Below, one piece after another: positions 30,951 through 41,020 of a DNA stretch of 64,000 nt (the first letter of the stretch is position 1; every line of letters starts with the position of its first letter). The position numbers and the translations under genes are program-made. A model generated the notes under the pieces. The model saw only the letters and a list, made by a program, of their open reading frames with translations, was not told where the DNA came from and searched no databases. Source of the DNA: Nosema muscidifuracis (Eukaryota; Microsporidia; Nosematidae); the NCBI GenBank assembly GCA_028335825.1, contig JAIOKI010000026.1, forward strand, positions 248,001 to 312,000, in the 5' to 3' direction.

Positions 30951-31251
30951 AAATGAGGGTTTTAAAATGAAAATATATAATAAAGAATATATAATAAGTC
31001 AGTAAATAAATTAAATATAATAATATATAACATATAAATCATTTATTAAATAAGTCAATAAATAAATTAAATATAATAAAATATATAACAAAGAAATTAT
31101 CAAATATATAATAGAATATATAATAAAAAAATACATAACATAGAAGTTATTTAATAAATAAATACATAATAAGAAATTATTAAATAAATATATAATAAAA
31201 TATATAATAAGAAATATTTATATAATATTAATTTTTAATATACTTTTTATT
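30951..31251. repeat. Spacer of ATAATAAAATATATAACA repeats
   Basis: Simple AT repeats between two minus-strand genes. No gene seen. Confidence 0.55.
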
Positions 31252-32547
31252 TTACTCCTTAAGATAAATTATATCTTCTATATACTTCTTAGCCAAAATA
31301 AATTGAATTCCCATTCTCACTATAACTGGATCTTTATATTTTTCAATATCTGATAATGTATCATCAATCATCATTAGAAATCTTCTATCATTATCAAGAG
31401 ACCCTTTCTGTAATATAAAAGATAATTTATCATTAGTCTGTAATTTATTTCTTCTATTATAAAAAGATACTCCTTTAATGTAAAATTCAATATTCTTCAA
31501 TGTAAATAGAATTTTTAATTTTATACTATCAGTATAAGAATCAATTAATTTCGTTGACATAGAATTATTTAACCTTGATAAAGAATTATTAATTATGAAG
31601 TGAAACTTAAGAAGATCTGAGTTATAATTATTAATTTTAGATTCGTTATTTTTTAAATTTCTTCTTATATTTACAGTAGTGTTAATATTTTTCAAATTTC
31701 TTCTTATATTTACAGTAGTGTTAATATTTTTTTCATTAAATTTCTTCACCTCATTCTTAGTTTTCTTATTTACACAAGTAGTCTTAGAAAATACCTTTAT
31801 TAGATTGGTAGACATTTCTACTGATCTAAATACAATATTAGGAGAATTATTTAAAGATTTACGATTAACTTCTACAAGACAATCTTCAGTCTTAATTTTA
31901 ATTTCAGTAATCAAGGAATCTTCATTAATCAAAGAATATTTATCAGTCAAGCATTTTTTATTACTATTTTGTAAATCTTCATTAATCAAGCATTTTTTAT
32001 TACTACTTTTAAAATCTTCATTAATCAAACATTTTTTATTACTACTTTGTAAATCTTCAGTACCATTCAATTTTATATATTCAATATTCTTACACATTAT
32101 TTTATATACCATATCATGAAATATTCTCTCAATTTTCTTACACTCTCTTTCTTTTCTTTCTCTATATATTATCCTATTCTTTATTCTGTTATATATGACA
32201 TCCTTCTTATAATAAATTATCTTATTAAGAATACTAAACTTATATAAAATATTTCCAATATATTGATTATGAATTCTACTTCTTAACATTCTCATATTTA
32301 ATGATATATTTTTATTAAGATAATATAAATGAGTTTCTTTGTTATTATCAATATGTCTCATTAATAAATTTAAAGACTTATTAATTTTTAGATTACTAAT
32401 TATTATACTAAGAGATTTTTGGTATCTTTCTATCTGTTTATTATAAAATTCTCTTAAAGTGTATGTTATATCCATATTGAGATATTTAATTTTACTTTGT
32501 ATAATATCCCTCTCAAGATTGAGTAATTTATTAGAAAGACTGTCCAT
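31252..32547 (-). CDS. Hypothetical basic helical protein with internal repeats (431 aa)
   Basis: Not recognised. Lys, Arg and Asn-rich and mostly helical. Two sets of internal repeats are visible: SSNKKCLINEDFK-type units three times (about 175-210) and INTTVNIRRNLKN twice (about 285-312, near-exact at DNA level, 31640-31730). The end (LDNDRRFLMMIDDTLSDIE) looks globular. No CCC motif is found upstream of the ATG, unlike most neighbours, so the start is less certain. An antisense frame at 31679-32119 is a shadow of these repeats. Confidence 0.55.
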   Translation of the reverse strand: MDSLSNKLLNLERDIIQSKIKYLNMDITYTLREFYNKQIERYQKSLSIIISNLKINKSLNLLMRHIDNNKETHLYYLNKNISLNMRMLRSRIHNQYIGNILYKFSILNKIIYYKKDVIYNRIKNRIIYRERKERECKKIERIFHDMVYKIMCKNIEYIKLNGTEDLQSSNKKCLINEDFKSSNKKCLINEDLQNSNKKCLTDKYSLINEDSLITEIKIKTEDCLVEVNRKSLNNSPNIVFRSVEMSTNLIKVFSKTTCVNKKTKNEVKKFNEKNINTTVNIRRNLKNINTTVNIRRNLKNNESKINNYNSDLLKFHFIINNSLSRLNNSMSTKLIDSYTDSIKLKILFTLKNIEFYIKGVSFYNRRNKLQTNDKLSFILQKGSLDNDRRFLMMIDDTLSDIEKYKDPVIVRMGIQFILAKKYIEDIIYLKE

Positions 32548-32857
32548 AGAGAAATTTAAATTAAGAATATAAAAGGAAGATGAAACAATTGTTAGATATT
32601 TGAGACATAATCATTTTTTTTTAAAAAAGACGTTATAAACATTTTAATACAAGATTTTTTAGAAAATAACATATGATTAATTCAATCATACGTTATAAAC
32701 ATTATTTAATTCAAGATTTTTTAGAAAATAACATATGATTAATTCAATCATATTTTAAATAAGCATTGATTTATTAATTTAAAATATCAGTAAAATTTGA
32801 GACATTGTTTTAAAATTGAAATGTCAAAATTTTTTAAATTTTTAGCCCATATAATAA
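32548..32857. repeat. Divergent promoter spacer with 60-base tandem duplication
   Basis: CGTTATAAACATT starts a unit at 32631 that recurs at 32691, containing the palindrome-like ATGATTAATTCAATCAT. CCC of the RanBP1 gene is at 32846-32848. Confidence 0.8.
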
Positions 32858-33613
32858 ATGAACGAATCAATTAATAAAGTAGAAAATAAAAATGATAATG
32901 AAGGTAAAAATAATGAAGATAGAAATAGTGAAGTTAAAAATAGTGAAGATAGCAAAGTAAAAAATACTAATAATACTATTAAAGAAGAAGATAACAAATT
33001 AAAAAATACTAAAGGAGAAGAAGGTAATAAAAATGAAGATAGCAAGGTAAAAAATACTAATAATACTATTAAAGAAGAAGTAGATAACAAAGTAAAAAAT
33101 ACTAAAGGAGAAGAAAAAAAGAAAGAATCTTCTTTTTTAACTTCTACTATAACTAAAAAGGATGAAGATGTTCCTCTTGGATCAGAAGATAATGAGTTAA
33201 AATCTCTTCAGGAAAAATTTATTGAATCAAATCTTAAAGACAATGTCTTATTCAAATCTAAATGTAAATTATATATTTACAACAAAGAGAAAAATAAATT
33301 TGATGAAAGAGGAATAGGAGATATAATGATAAATAAAGAAAAAGATAGTGAAATGACTAAAGTAGTAATGATAAGAGAAAGTATAATGAGATTTGGATGT
33401 AATCATTATATTAACCCAAGACACAAACTTATGAAAAATAATAATGTAGCCAATGGATGGATGTGGGTTACTACAGAAGATACAGTTGATGATGAGGAAC
33501 ATATCAAGAAGAAGATGTACTTAGTCAAATTTGATGAGAATGAGTTATCAGAGAGATTTAAGGAAGAATATGAAGGAGGTATGAAAAATAATAAAGAAGT
33601 AATGGAAAGATAA
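32858..33613 (+). CDS. YRB1: Ran-binding protein 1
   Basis: Cytoplasmic co-factor that helps RanGAP hydrolyse Ran-GTP in nuclear transport. A RanBP1 domain covers about 105-240: VLFKSKCKLYIYNKEKNKFD, then ERGIGDIMINKE, RFGCNHYINPRHKL and WMWVTTEDTVDDEEHIKKKM, all matching the family (kERGxGdxkll, CANHyI, awvWxtxDf). Residues 1-75 are a low-complexity Lys/Asn/Glu region with repeats of SKVKNTNNTIKEE. CCC is at 32846-32848. At 251 aa it is slightly longer than yeast Yrb1 because of the repeated N-terminus. Confidence 0.92.
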   Translation: MNESINKVENKNDNEGKNNEDRNSEVKNSEDSKVKNTNNTIKEEDNKLKNTKGEEGNKNEDSKVKNTNNTIKEEVDNKVKNTKGEEKKKESSFLTSTITKKDEDVPLGSEDNELKSLQEKFIESNLKDNVLFKSKCKLYIYNKEKNKFDERGIGDIMINKEKDSEMTKVVMIRESIMRFGCNHYINPRHKLMKNNNVANGWMWVTTEDTVDDEEHIKKKMYLVKFDENELSERFKEEYEGGMKNNKEVMER

Positions 33614-34474
33614 ATAAAAATATATTTAATTTAACAATATTATTTTTTTTTGTTGATTTAAAGATGATTGGTTAAAAATAAAATTTATTTATAAAACGAG
33701 TAGCTAATTATATTTTTCTATAATAGCTATGAGTAGAAGATAAATTTTATATTTGACAAATTGAAGTATTTTTTTAAATAATCGCAATCAAAAAATATTT
33801 ATTTAGAAAGAGACACTATCAAAAAATATTTATTTAGGGAGAGACGCTATCAAAAATATTTATTTAGAAAGAGAAGAGTATTTAAAGAGGGAACATCCTC
33901 GAGGACATGACAACTATTGTTAGATATTTAAGGATATTTTATACAATAAATATTAAACGAATAATAATTGAATTATAATAATATTTTATTAATTAAATCA
34001 ACTATTTAATTAAATCAGTTATGAATATTCTATTATTTTTATTAATTGAATCAACTATTAAATTAATTCAGTTATGAATATTCCATTATTTGTATTAATT
34101 GAATATTCAAATAATTAGTGAATCTTTTTATTAATAACAGAAAAATCAGTTATGAAATTTTATTTTTTATTGGATATTGTTTATTTTATAACAACTAATT
34201 TATTTTAATTTATTTTTTAATTAAAGAATATTTTATAATAAAAAAATCATTACTGATAAAATTTTTATTAACAGTTAAAGATACATTTCTGGTCATTAAA
34301 TATTCTTAAATAATAATTTATATTAATAACTAGAATTTAATATAAGAAAAATATTATTATTTTCATTCGAGATTAGAAGTTTGAAAATTTATTATTACTC
34401 ACCAATTATAAAATATTCTGTAACACGTTTCATAAGAAAAAATATAATAAAAAAATAAAGGAAAGAAAAAGTTA
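33614..34474. repeat. Spacer with two tandem arrays
   Basis: AGAGACACTATCAAAAAATA units occur three times at 33765-33875. A roughly 60-base unit ending CAGTTATGAATATTC occurs two or three times at 33985-34110. A perfect TCCTCGAGGA palindrome lies at about 33896-33905. No gene seen. Confidence 0.6.
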
Positions 34475-35134
34475 ATGATAAATTTAATCTTTATACTTAG
34501 TCTAATAAGAAGCCAAGGTATAGCTGGTAATGTAATCAATGTACCTGTTGATATCTATATAAGTGAGAGAGGAAAAGAACAATACTCAACAAGAATGGAA
34601 GAGCTAGAAGGAGCCATGGAGAAGGTTAGAATAAAATTGGAGAACAATTTGAATCAGAGAGCTTTAAGTGAAGCTACTAATAAATATGCAGCTATTGAAT
34701 TTGCTATAAATGTACTTACAGAAGGACCAAAAGGAATAGATCTCGACGAATGTGGTCTTAATGTTGATCAAATGTCTACACAACTACAGGTGATACATAA
34801 TATGAATACCAAACATAACGTTATACTTTTTTATAATTGTCCTTCTTCAACTTATTTTGATTATTTTAGTAATTCTAATATGGAAGTACCTTTATTAATT
34901 CAGGATGATAACTTATCATGTGTAAGAAGAATGGCTACGTTTGTCGAACCAGAAAGACCTAAATTTGAACTTACATTTGCTAATGCTTTAATGGCAGCTG
35001 CTGGTTGTCCTTTAAAAAATCCAGTATCACTTAAGGAAGATGATGGTGGAGATAGAGGAGTACAAATCAACTTCTTTCTTGAGCATGATGCTTATGAATT
35101 ATTATTTAGGGAGAAATGTGAGAGAATTCCTTAA
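34475..35134 (+). CDS. Predicted secreted protein, copy A (219 aa)
   Basis: Not recognised. Residues 1-14 (MINLIFILSLIRSQ) are a signal peptide and no later membrane segment is seen, so export is likely, to host cell, spore wall or ER lumen. Cys residues at LDECGL, YNCPSS, LSCVRR, AGCPLK and REKCER could form disulfides. The protein at 35456-36328 has a similar order of blocks (VIHNMNTKHNVILF here; VISNINKNILLIASV there; C-R near the middle; NP near the C-terminal part), suggesting an old tandem duplication. No CCC motif precedes the ATG; the preceding sequence is AAGGAAAGAAAAAGTTA. Confidence 0.65.
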   Translation: MINLIFILSLIRSQGIAGNVINVPVDIYISERGKEQYSTRMEELEGAMEKVRIKLENNLNQRALSEATNKYAAIEFAINVLTEGPKGIDLDECGLNVDQMSTQLQVIHNMNTKHNVILFYNCPSSTYFDYFSNSNMEVPLLIQDDNLSCVRRMATFVEPERPKFELTFANALMAAAGCPLKNPVSLKEDDGGDRGVQINFFLEHDAYELLFREKCERIP

Positions 35135-35455
35135 TTAAATTAATTTTCTATAAAATTTTAATCTTCAGTGTTTCTTTATATAATTATCATATTAAATTTA
35201 AAGTATCTATATTTAATATAACTTTTATAAAGTATCTATATATAATATAAATAAGTTTAATTATTATGTAATTATCATATTTTAAATTAAATATAAAACT
35301 TTTATAAATAATATTACTTTTTATAAAGTATTTATATATAATAACAATAAGTTTAAATATTATATTAAATTTAATATATAAAATTTTAATTAAATTAAAA
35401 ATAACGTAAAACACAAAATAAATAAAAAATAAATACCATAAAAAAAATAATAACA
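35135..35455. repeat. Short AT spacer with TAAAGTATCTATATATAATA repeats
   Basis: Degenerate units fill 35200-35390. An antisense frame here is not supported. Confidence 0.55.
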
Positions 35456-36328
35456 ATGATACTATTTTTATACATTCTTCCATTTATAAAATCAGAAAAC
35501 CTTAATGTAAACATCCTTTATGAAAAACTAGTTGATCCAGAGATGGAACAATTATATAAAGATATTTTTATATCAATAATAGACAGATACAATAATTTAA
35601 TGACTAACTTGGGTATCCAAATAAAAGTAGATGATGTATCTTCATATGGAGTCTATGTAGGTGATAATGAATACAAGAATTTACAAAAATTTAGTGGATC
35701 AGAAGATCTTAAAGATAGAATGGAAGTAATATCTAACATCAATAAGAATATTTTATTAATAGCATCTGTACAAAATGATATAAAAGAAGATGTTGTATAC
35801 GAAATAGATGTACCTTGTAGAAGCAAGTATGTAACATCATTTTCATTTATTAAAGATGTAGATGTTGATACAGTATCAGGTATTAATAGTTCAATAAGAC
35901 GGTGGTTAAATAAACTTTTTAATACTGAAATACCGAACCCATTTGGAATTAATAATGTAGAACGAATTAATGGTTTTTTAAAAGGAATTAGGAAAAGTAA
36001 TTTTGTAGAGAGACTTAGAACATGTTCTAGAAAAAAGGATATATTAATAAATGAAAGAAATGGTATAGAATTTGATGATCAGATTGCGAATTTAGTAAAT
36101 AATATTCCAAGTATGAACGATAAATCTGAAATGGAGAAGAGTAAAAAATTATTGAATGAAAAAGATATAACTGATAAATTAGCAGAAGAAATATTTTTAA
36201 AATTAAAAAAAGAAATGGGAGATGACGTAAATAAACCAAAACATAAAAGAAAAGTGGTAAATTTAGTTAAAACATTTAATCACAAACAAAAGAGAAATAA
36301 GAAGCATAAAATTGGAAGATATGCATGA
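35456..36328 (+). CDS. Predicted secreted protein, copy B, with basic tail (290 aa)
   Basis: Not recognised. The signal peptide is MILFLYILPFIKS. The segment LNVNILYEKLVDPEMEQLYK and on to GIQIKVDDV loosely recalls the start of reprolysin-like metalloprotease domains, but no HExxH zinc site exists, so an enzyme is not claimed. The last 30 residues are strongly basic (HKRKVVNLVKTFNHKQKRNK), which after secretion could bind polyanions or act as a nuclear signal in a host cell; both are inference. It looks like a distant paralog of the upstream neighbour (34475-35134). No CCC motif is found upstream. Confidence 0.65.
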   Translation: MILFLYILPFIKSENLNVNILYEKLVDPEMEQLYKDIFISIIDRYNNLMTNLGIQIKVDDVSSYGVYVGDNEYKNLQKFSGSEDLKDRMEVISNINKNILLIASVQNDIKEDVVYEIDVPCRSKYVTSFSFIKDVDVDTVSGINSSIRRWLNKLFNTEIPNPFGINNVERINGFLKGIRKSNFVERLRTCSRKKDILINERNGIEFDDQIANLVNNIPSMNDKSEMEKSKKLLNEKDITDKLAEEIFLKLKKEMGDDVNKPKHKRKVVNLVKTFNHKQKRNKKHKIGRYA

Positions 36329-36497
36329 TAAAAAATATTTAAAAAAAAAATAAATAACTTTATATAAAAAGTTTATAGATATAATATTTGAATATTAAAA
36401 AAATAAAATATATTTAAAAAAGATAAATAAATACCTTAATTATATATTAAAAAAATAAATATAATAAAAAATAATTTAATGAGTTATTTGTTTCTAC
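36329..36497. other. AT spacer
   Basis: AAATAAATATAATAAAAAAT-type sequence, nothing recognised. Confidence 0.4.
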
Positions 36498-36584
36498 TTA
36501 GAATCGTTCAATAGTCAGATTGATATCCTTTGGCAGGTCTAGTTCTTCACAATTCTTGTTTACTGTGGTATTCTTACCGCTCAT
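36498..36584 (-). other. Island of ordinary base composition with a 28-codon frame
   Basis: Within AT-only spacer a block of about 110 bases (36480-36590) has near-normal GC. On the minus strand it opens a frame starting MSGKNTTVNKN and ending INLTIERF, with codon choices (CTG, GAC, ATC, ACC) unlike neighbouring genes. No CCC motif lies upstream. It may be a very small gene, part of a structured RNA, or a recent insertion. I do not recognise it. Confidence 0.3.
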
Positions 36585-36794
36585 AAGCTCAATTATAAAA
36601 ATAAATATGATAAAAGATATTTAAAAATTCCTTAATTTATTATAGCATAAATAAATGGAAAATATTTGATAATAAGTTTCAATATAATTAATCAATAATC
36701 TTTACAAAATATTATTTAATTCTACAACAAAATCAGACAACATCTCTGAAAATTAGATAAAAAATATATAATTAGAAATTTTTGTTTATTTATA
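36585..36794. other. AT spacer downstream of lipin
   Basis: Nothing recognised. Confidence 0.4.
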
Positions 36795-38525
36795 TTAGGT
36801 CCAATAAAACCCATCTGTGTTATCATGATCAGTAAAAGGAGACTCTCCTTTTTTAACAGGAGGAAATAATGAATCCATAAAATCATTCAAAGATTTGTAT
36901 GTACTGGTAAGTTCACCAATAAATTCTCCATAAAGTTTACCAGTCTCATTAACTGTAAATATACGAATAGGAGAAACATCAATAGATTTATAAGTTATAA
37001 TATCAGTAATTCTATTACCAAATCCAGCTACAAATGGATTAGTCCCTCCAAATATTCCTTTAAGATTTTCTAAACAAGCTATCTTAAAATCTTCAGGTCT
37101 TTTTATAATAATCTCCCTATATAAAGCAGCAAATAATCCATCAGGAGATAAAATTATAGGTCCATCTGGTAATTTAGCTCCATCTTGATCTATACCAGTA
37201 AGATAATGTTTAGTAGCAAATGATTGTTGTAAAGGTCTAGCAGTTAAATACATAATTTTGTATCCACTTCTAAATAATTTACTATATAAACTTGCTACTC
37301 CACCATGTGTCCAATCTTTACCTATAAGACAATATATATGACCCCAAATATCACTTTTAGTTATAGTACCATCAATATCTGATATAATAACCTTTTCATC
37401 ATGATCCCAAAAATAAATATGTCCATCTAATTGCTTATTAACTCCACCAGCTTTAAAAACAATAGAATTTTTACCATATTTTAAACCTAATTTACTTAAT
37501 TCTTTATGATTAAGACGAAGAGAATAAGAAACATCCCTTTTTAAAACTTTTTTAGTTCCAAAAAGATTCCAACCTACTGATTTGTTATGTTCATTTTCTA
37601 AAAATTCAATTAATTTTCTAGAACGACTATTATTTACACCTCTTAATTCAAAAAATAATTTAGTAAATGAAAGATAAGGGAAATAAAATACTCCTTTACA
37701 ATTTTTACATCCACTTATACGTACAACAATATTTTTATCTTCAGTTAAATTTTTACATAAAAATGAAGCGAATGTTTTATGAACAGATTCTGTAAATTTT
37801 CTATCAGCACATTTCGAAAATGAAATTTCTGATCCACAACATCCACTTGCATCACATTTTTTATTAATTTTAAAATTAGGTGAGTATGAAAAAAGACCAT
37901 TAAAAATTAATAACATTTGTCTAAATCTATTAATACACCAATTATAATAATCAGTATTAGAAAATAAATTATTAAATTTACCACATTTCATAGCTTGATC
38001 ATGATAAAAATCATCTATCATAACTCTTTTATAACCCAAATAAAATGTACGTTTATCAAAATTAGACATTCTTTCTTTTCTATAATAATTTATATATTTT
38101 TTAGTTTTTTCTATAAGATCTTCTCTTTCCTTATTTTTACCTAAATTCATTTTACTAAAATGCATTGATAAATAATCATCTACTCCATCTCCTTTAATTT
38201 TATCTAAAGTATTAATATATCCAAGTATATCATCATATTGAATATCTTCATCTGTATTATCATGTTTCTCAAAAAATAATTCTCCTTGTGGAGTTATAAA
38301 CATAGGAATATCATGTATAATAATATCATTAACAATTAAATGTACTTGTTGACTTTTCATATTTGGAAAGTACAATTTACCAAATCTTAACTGAAAATCT
38401 GAACATCTTAATTCACCATATTTATCTTTTACTACTATTATATCATTAATTCCACTAAATGTTACAATATTAATGTTATTGTATAATCCTGAGAATGAGT
38501 TGAATAATTTATTAACAAGTCCCAT
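36795..38525 (-). CDS. PAH1: Lipin, phosphatidate phosphatase
   Basis: Mg-dependent dephosphorylation of phosphatidate to diacylglycerol at the ER/nuclear membrane. Residues 1-95 are the N-LIP domain (MGLVNKLFNSFSGLYNNINI, then GINDIIVVKDKYGELRCSDF). The middle region has the lipin-type SCCGSEISFSKC-like Cys cluster near 225. The C-terminal catalytic domain (about 370-540) has the DxDGT motif (SDIDGTITKSDIWGH), followed by YLTARPLQQSFATKHYL and GAKLPDGPIILSPDGLFAAL. At 576 aa it is shorter than yeast Pah1 (862 aa) because the disordered middle is reduced. CCCC is at 38534-38537. Confidence 0.95.
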   Translation of the reverse strand: MGLVNKLFNSFSGLYNNINIVTFSGINDIIVVKDKYGELRCSDFQLRFGKLYFPNMKSQQVHLIVNDIIIHDIPMFITPQGELFFEKHDNTDEDIQYDDILGYINTLDKIKGDGVDDYLSMHFSKMNLGKNKEREDLIEKTKKYINYYRKERMSNFDKRTFYLGYKRVMIDDFYHDQAMKCGKFNNLFSNTDYYNWCINRFRQMLLIFNGLFSYSPNFKINKKCDASGCCGSEISFSKCADRKFTESVHKTFASFLCKNLTEDKNIVVRISGCKNCKGVFYFPYLSFTKLFFELRGVNNSRSRKLIEFLENEHNKSVGWNLFGTKKVLKRDVSYSLRLNHKELSKLGLKYGKNSIVFKAGGVNKQLDGHIYFWDHDEKVIISDIDGTITKSDIWGHIYCLIGKDWTHGGVASLYSKLFRSGYKIMYLTARPLQQSFATKHYLTGIDQDGAKLPDGPIILSPDGLFAALYREIIIKRPEDFKIACLENLKGIFGGTNPFVAGFGNRITDIITYKSIDVSPIRIFTVNETGKLYGEFIGELTSTYKSLNDFMDSLFPPVKKGESPFTDHDNTDGFYWT

Positions 38526-39237
38526 GAATTTATGGGGTTGATTTTTTTTTATTTCTCAAATATCTTCATTGAAGTAAATTCATATTTATATTTGATATAT
38601 ATTTATATTATATATTTAAGTATAAGTTATATTTATATTTAATATATTTGATATATTAAATGATTGTTATTCTATTATCATAGAGGTATAAGTCATATAT
38701 ATATTTAATATATATTTATATCTATTATATATTTAAGTATAATTCATATATATATTTTTATATATATTATTCTATCTTCATTTAAATATAACAACATATA
38801 TTAAATATATGTTGTTATATTTATAAGATTAAATCTGTGATTTTTTATCTTTATCTGACTCAAGGTGAGTAAAAAAGTTAGAAATAAATTATTCAATTAA
38901 AATCTCTAAACTTGACTGATTATTTTTATAACTTGTTTACTTTCAATTATCTAATAAAAATAAATAATTAATATTTATAAATTTAGTTAAATGACATTTT
39001 TCATAAATCTAGCTAAATGACAGACTTTTTCATAAATCTAGTTTAATGAAAGATCTTTTCATAAATCTAGCTAAATATAATTCTCAAGACCTCTTTTCAT
39101 AAATCTTAATGAATGACAGACTTTTTCATAAATCTTAATAAATTCTCAAGATCTCTTTTCATTTATAAATATTTATTATAAAATATTCCTCTAATTTATG
39201 CATGAATTAAATATTTTTTTTTTAAATTCACCCATAA
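38526..39237. repeat. Divergent spacer with two tandem arrays
   Basis: TATATTTATATTTAATATAT units fill 38580-38830. TTTTTCATAAATCTAGCTAA units, with or without ATGACAGAC, repeat about five times at 38985-39150. Confidence 0.7.
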
Positions 39238-39762
39238 ATGGATAAATCTAATGGAGCAAGATATAACAAACTAAAACTTGTTTATAAAAAAGCTATCCAA
39301 GAAATATTGAACAAAGATCTTGATAATATTGAAGAAACTCCTCAAACAGATTCATTTTACAACACTTCTACTTCAAGATTAAATAATGGAAATATAAAAG
39401 ATAAATTAGATAATTTAAAAAATATATTAAGTGGGTTACTTAAGAAGAAAGTTAAAGAATATAATTTAGAAAATAAACTTGATAAATTAGATGTACTTAT
39501 AAAAGATAATGTTGTTAGTTCAAGGGATATACATGATGAAGGATATATTAAAGAGATACTTGAGTCTTATCTTATGGAGGACAAAATTAATATAATTGAG
39601 TTTGTTAATAATAAAATTAAAGAGAATGATGATATTAATAAAGAGTTTGAGAATAGAATTAAACTTATGGAAGAAGAATATAAAAAATTACAGAAAGAGT
39701 ATATTTATAAAGAAGATAGAGTACAAAATATGATAAAAGAAATGAAAAATGGACTTATTTGA
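39238..39762 (+). CDS. Coiled-coil protein, possibly Nnf1-like kinetochore subunit (174 aa)
   Basis: Small helical protein. GARYNKLKLVYKKAIQEIL at the N-terminus resembles the opening of Nnf1/PMF1 (RxxxLxxvfxkAL). The following pattern, with a helix that ends LDKLDVLI, fits the Nnf1 arrangement of the Mis12/MIND complex. A coiled coil follows (about 125-170). Length is close to yeast Nnf1 (201 aa). The call is tentative because coiled coils mimic each other. CCC at 39231-39233 supports the start. Confidence 0.45.
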   Translation: MDKSNGARYNKLKLVYKKAIQEILNKDLDNIEETPQTDSFYNTSTSRLNNGNIKDKLDNLKNILSGLLKKKVKEYNLENKLDKLDVLIKDNVVSSRDIHDEGYIKEILESYLMEDKINIIEFVNNKIKENDDINKEFENRIKLMEEEYKKLQKEYIYKEDRVQNMIKEMKNGLI

Positions 39763-39970
39763 TTTTTTATTAATATTTAAGTAAGGTGATGATGATATTT
39801 AAAATAGTCCATTTAAAATATATTAATTTAAAATGTATATTATAAAAAAAATTTATGTAAAATATATAATGTAAAATAAATATATTCTAAAATAATCCAT
39901 TAAAATTATATTAATAAAATATATTATAAAATAATATCAATAAAATATATTCTACTTTAAAAATAAAATT

Positions 39971-40243
39971 TTATTTAGTAAATATATTGTAAACAAATAA
40001 ACTTACGTCATCAAGATGTTCTTTACTTTTTAAATTACAAAACACCTGTAATTCTTTTTTTCTATTAATATCTTTCCTAACAAGAATCTTTTTAAGTTCT
40101 TCATCGAATAAATTTATTTGATCTTCTATCTGGTTTATGTATATAAATACATGTGTAAGTGTTTCTAATATTTTAATATCTGTCTCTACTCCATTAATAT
40201 CTGTTTTAAAATCTATATATCCTGTTCTACTACTATTATCCAT
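39971..40243 (-). CDS. Small helical hypothetical protein (90 aa)
   Basis: Not recognised. A central amphipathic helix (HVFIYINQIEDQINLFDEEL) and charged flanks suggest a coiled-coil subunit of a small complex. No CCC motif precedes the ATG. An overlapping plus-strand frame (40137-40391) is hydrophobic and repeat-derived and is judged a shadow, but the choice is not certain. Confidence 0.45.
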   Translation of the reverse strand: MDNSSRTGYIDFKTDINGVETDIKILETLTHVFIYINQIEDQINLFDEELKKILVRKDINRKKELQVFCNLKSKEHLDDVSLFVYNIFTK

Positions 40244-40621
40244 TGTTTGTTATTTAATTGATTATTTTAAGTTTGAAATTGTGAATTTTTCATTGGTGAA
40301 ATGCTTTAAAAAAAAGGAGACCAAACAAAAAAAAAGTAAAGGAGATATTTTGATAAAAAATAATTTATTATCAATCATTTGTATCCATTAAACTTAAATT
40401 AGATTTTTTTATTTGAGTAGTATCAAAAAATAATTTATTTAAATTATTTGTATCTATTAAACTTAAATTAGGTTTTCTTATTTGAGTAGTATCATAAAAA
40501 TAATTTATTTAAATCATTTGTATCCATTAAACTTAAATTAGGTTTTCTTATTTGATAATCAAACGTCGTATCAAAAAATAATTTATTTTTTAAAAATCTT
40601 CTTATAATTTTACCCCATCTT
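40244..40621. repeat. Divergent spacer with three 70-base tandem units
   Basis: GTATCCATTAAACTTAAATT recurs at 40381, 40450 and 40520, each followed by TTATTTGAGTAGTATCA or a variant. The units run up to the promoter CCCC at 40613-40616. Confidence 0.85.
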
Positions 40622-41020
40622 ATGAAAAGCGAATATGGTCTCCTTCCTTACTACCTAAAGATTTACACAATATTTCGTAGTTTATTTATATTCATTGAAC
40701 ATAAAAAGTATATCAATATATCTCATATAACCCCATCAGTATTTTTTTTAACTTTGATAATTACACTAAGCATTTTCAGGTTGTATTGTCTAAGAAATAT
40801 AGGAAGATATCTTTTTTACATATTTATAGGGTTTAGTTTTATAATAGAAGGGTTGTTCTTCCTTTATTATAAGAATTTGGTATATTTTGGGAAGATTCGT
40901 GTTATATTTGAATTAAGTCTATCAACATTTACTATTATTATTATGGTATATTTGTATCCATATTACTTATTAAATGATAAGAGTGAAGATCAGAAAAATA
41001 ATGATTCTAAAAAAAAGTAA
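40622..41020 (+). CDS. Hypothetical four-helix membrane protein (132 aa)
   Basis: Not recognised. Hydrophobic segments lie at about 33-52, 58-75, 75-92 and 94-115, followed by a charged tail ending DQKNNDSKKK. The lysine-rich end is compatible with ER retention but is not an exact KKXX signal. CCCC at 40613-40616 supports the gene and its start. Candidate relatives are small ER/Golgi four-helix proteins. Confidence 0.6.
   Translation: MKSEYGLLPYYLKIYTIFRSLFIFIEHKKYINISHITPSVFFLTLIITLSIFRLYCLRNIGRYLFYIFIGFSFIIEGLFFLYYKNLVYFGKIRVIFELSLSTFTIIIMVYLYPYYLLNDKSEDQKNNDSKKK

Noticed and set aside
31679-32119. Plus-strand frame antisense to the 431-aa gene
   Set aside because: Low-complexity Leu/Phe/Ser antisense of Lys/Asn-rich coding repeats, with no start signature.
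33896-33905. TCCTCGAGGA palindrome
   Set aside because: Single short palindrome without repeats or neighbouring genes to give it meaning.
35456-36328. Metalloprotease identity for secreted protein B
   Set aside because: The N-terminal pattern is vaguely reprolysin-like but no HExxH zinc site is present.
40137-40391. Plus-strand hydrophobic frame overlapping the 90-aa gene
   Set aside because: No CCC motif and composition typical of antisense; kept only as an outside possibility.
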